DNA from: an uncultured Rhodobacterales bacterium
GTDB taxonomy: Bacteria > Pseudomonadota > Alphaproteobacteria > Rhodobacterales > Rhodobacteraceae
DNA: 64,000 bases
NCBI GenBank assembly: GCA_903845215.1
Contig: CAIMWI010000006.1
Coordinates: 48,704 to 112,703, forward strand
Reading direction: 5' to 3'
Part shown: positions 63,372-64,000 of the stretch, in pieces
Layout of the letters: each line of letters opens with the position of its first letter
How positions within the stretch are numbered: position 1 is the stretch's first letter
The notes under the pieces: model-generated
Databases searched by the model: none
Told to the model about the DNA's origin: nothing
Seen by the model: the letters and a program-made list of their open reading frames with translations, nothing else
Program-made: the position numbers and the translations under genes

Positions 63372-64000
63372 TTAAGCCGTTGCAGCCGTCAACGCCTGAT
63401 CCAGATCGGCGATGATGTCGCGCACATCTTCAATCCCGATCGACAAGCGCACCACGTTCGAGGATGCCCCCGCCGCCGCGCGTTGTTCGTCACTGAGCTG
63501 GCGGTGCGTGGTCGAGGCCGAGTGGATCACCAAGCTGCGCGTATCGCCCAGATTGGCGACATGGCTGAACAGTTTCAGATGGTCGACCAGCTTGACGCAG
63601 GCGTCATAGCCGCCCTTGACGGCAAAGGTGAACAAAGCCCCCGCCCCGCCCGGCACGATCATTTTGGCCAGATTGTGATAGGGCGACGATTTCAGGCCCG
63701 GATATGTCACAAAATCCACGCGGGGATCGGCCTCTAGCCATTCGGCGACGGCTTGGGCGTTTTGCACATGACGCTCCATCCGCAGGGGCAGGGTTTCGAT
63801 GCCCATCAGCGTGTAATGCGCCCCTTGCGGGTTCATCGTCATGCCCAGATCGCGCAGACCCACCGCGATACAGTGGAAGGTAAAGGCCATCGCCCCCAAA
63901 GCAGCATGAAAGTTCAGGCCGTGATAGGCCGGTTCGGGCGCTGCCAGCGAGGGGAACTTGCCCGAGGCCGACCAGTCAAACTTGCCGCTGTCCACAACCA
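63372..64000 (-). CDS. O-acetylhomoserine sulfhydrylase (MetY/Cys-Met metabolism enzyme), C-terminal part
   Basis: The C-terminal 209 residues of a PLP enzyme of the Cys/Met metabolism family; the N-terminal half, with the PLP lysine, lies beyond the window. DSGKFDW, GLNFHAALG, TLPLRMERHVQNA, SLVIHSASTTHRQL and VVRLSIGIEDVRDIIADLDQAL are typical of O-acetylhomoserine aminocarboxypropyltransferase. It makes homocysteine or methionine from an O-acyl-homoserine and sulfide. Confidence 0.88.
   Translation of the reverse strand, partial: VVDSGKFDWSASGKFPSLAAPEPAYHGLNFHAALGAMAFTFHCIAVGLRDLGMTMNPQGAHYTLMGIETLPLRMERHVQNAQAVAEWLEADPRVDFVTYPGLKSSPYHNLAKMIVPGGAGALFTFAVKGGYDACVKLVDHLKLFSHVANLGDTRSLVIHSASTTHRQLSDEQRAAAGASSNVVRLSIGIEDVRDIIADLDQALTAATA

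Overview
The window looks like a stretch of chromosome from a GC-rich alphaproteobacterium of the Rhodobacterales (Rhodobacter/Paracoccus relatives). The evidence is the gene content: class I PHB genes with a PhaR/phasin pair, a DUF2842 protein after purA, a Suv3-like helicase followed by an Hsp15-type protein, FdxA and CarD, RpoH with the conserved RpoH box, and DUF6476 and DUF1178 proteins. Most of it is core genome. I see no phage, insertion sequence, CRISPR array, rRNA or tRNA.

Layout. 0-4.7 kb: end of a hydrolase gene, then polyhydroxybutyrate depolymerase, synthase, phasin and the PhaR regulator, with PhaR-type operators. 4.8-11.8 kb: a LysR regulator, then a minus-strand polyamine gamma-glutamylation cluster (DegT aminotransferase, PuuB-like oxidoreductase, two glutamine-synthetase-like ligases, a class I amidotransferase). 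12.1-18 kb: a coupled PhnD-like/TerB pair, rlmJ, terC, pyrG, secG and a VOC protein. 18-24 kb: purA, DUF2842, thiamine pyrophosphokinase, an EamA transporter, L-serine ammonia-lyase and a glutathione transferase. 24-32 kb: an EF-hand protein, mntH under a Fur-family-type operator, rpiA, gor, hflK-hflC and a DegP-type protease. 32-42.4 kb: a DnaE2 OB-fold remnant, a [2Fe-2S] ferredoxin, then a long minus-strand run (DUF1178, Nudix, waaA, amidase, potD-C-B-A, second amidase). 42.5-50 kb: DUF6476 and an RluA-type pseudouridine synthase sharing overlapping start codons, rpoH, psd-pssA, an oxidoreductase, two small stress/attachment-type genes and pepF. 50-64 kb: a DNA-ligase-like protein with no catalytic domain beside its exonuclease, a lysophospholipase/SCP2 pair, a TPR protein, Suv3-like helicase, Hsp15, fdxA, carD, cobT, a large PilM/PilP-like membrane protein, a SIMPL protein and the end of a metY-type gene.

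How parts work together. The pha block makes, coats, degrades and regulates storage granules. The pot transporter (37-41 kb) and the puu-like cluster (7-12 kb) could form an uptake and gamma-glutamylation route for polyamines. MntH (import), TerC (probable manganese export) and several EF-hand-like sequences suggest metal handling. Hfl/DegP/RpoH/Hsp15 form an envelope and heat-stress set. psd and pssA make phosphatidylethanolamine.

The most unusual items are the ligase-like protein that keeps only its DNA-binding and OB domains, the free-standing DnaE2 OB domain, the head-to-head start codons in one CCATGG, the mntH operator lying at the start codon, and a promoter-hairpin-gene arrangement upstream of carD. 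Functional statements rest on motif recognition by eye; no database search was run.
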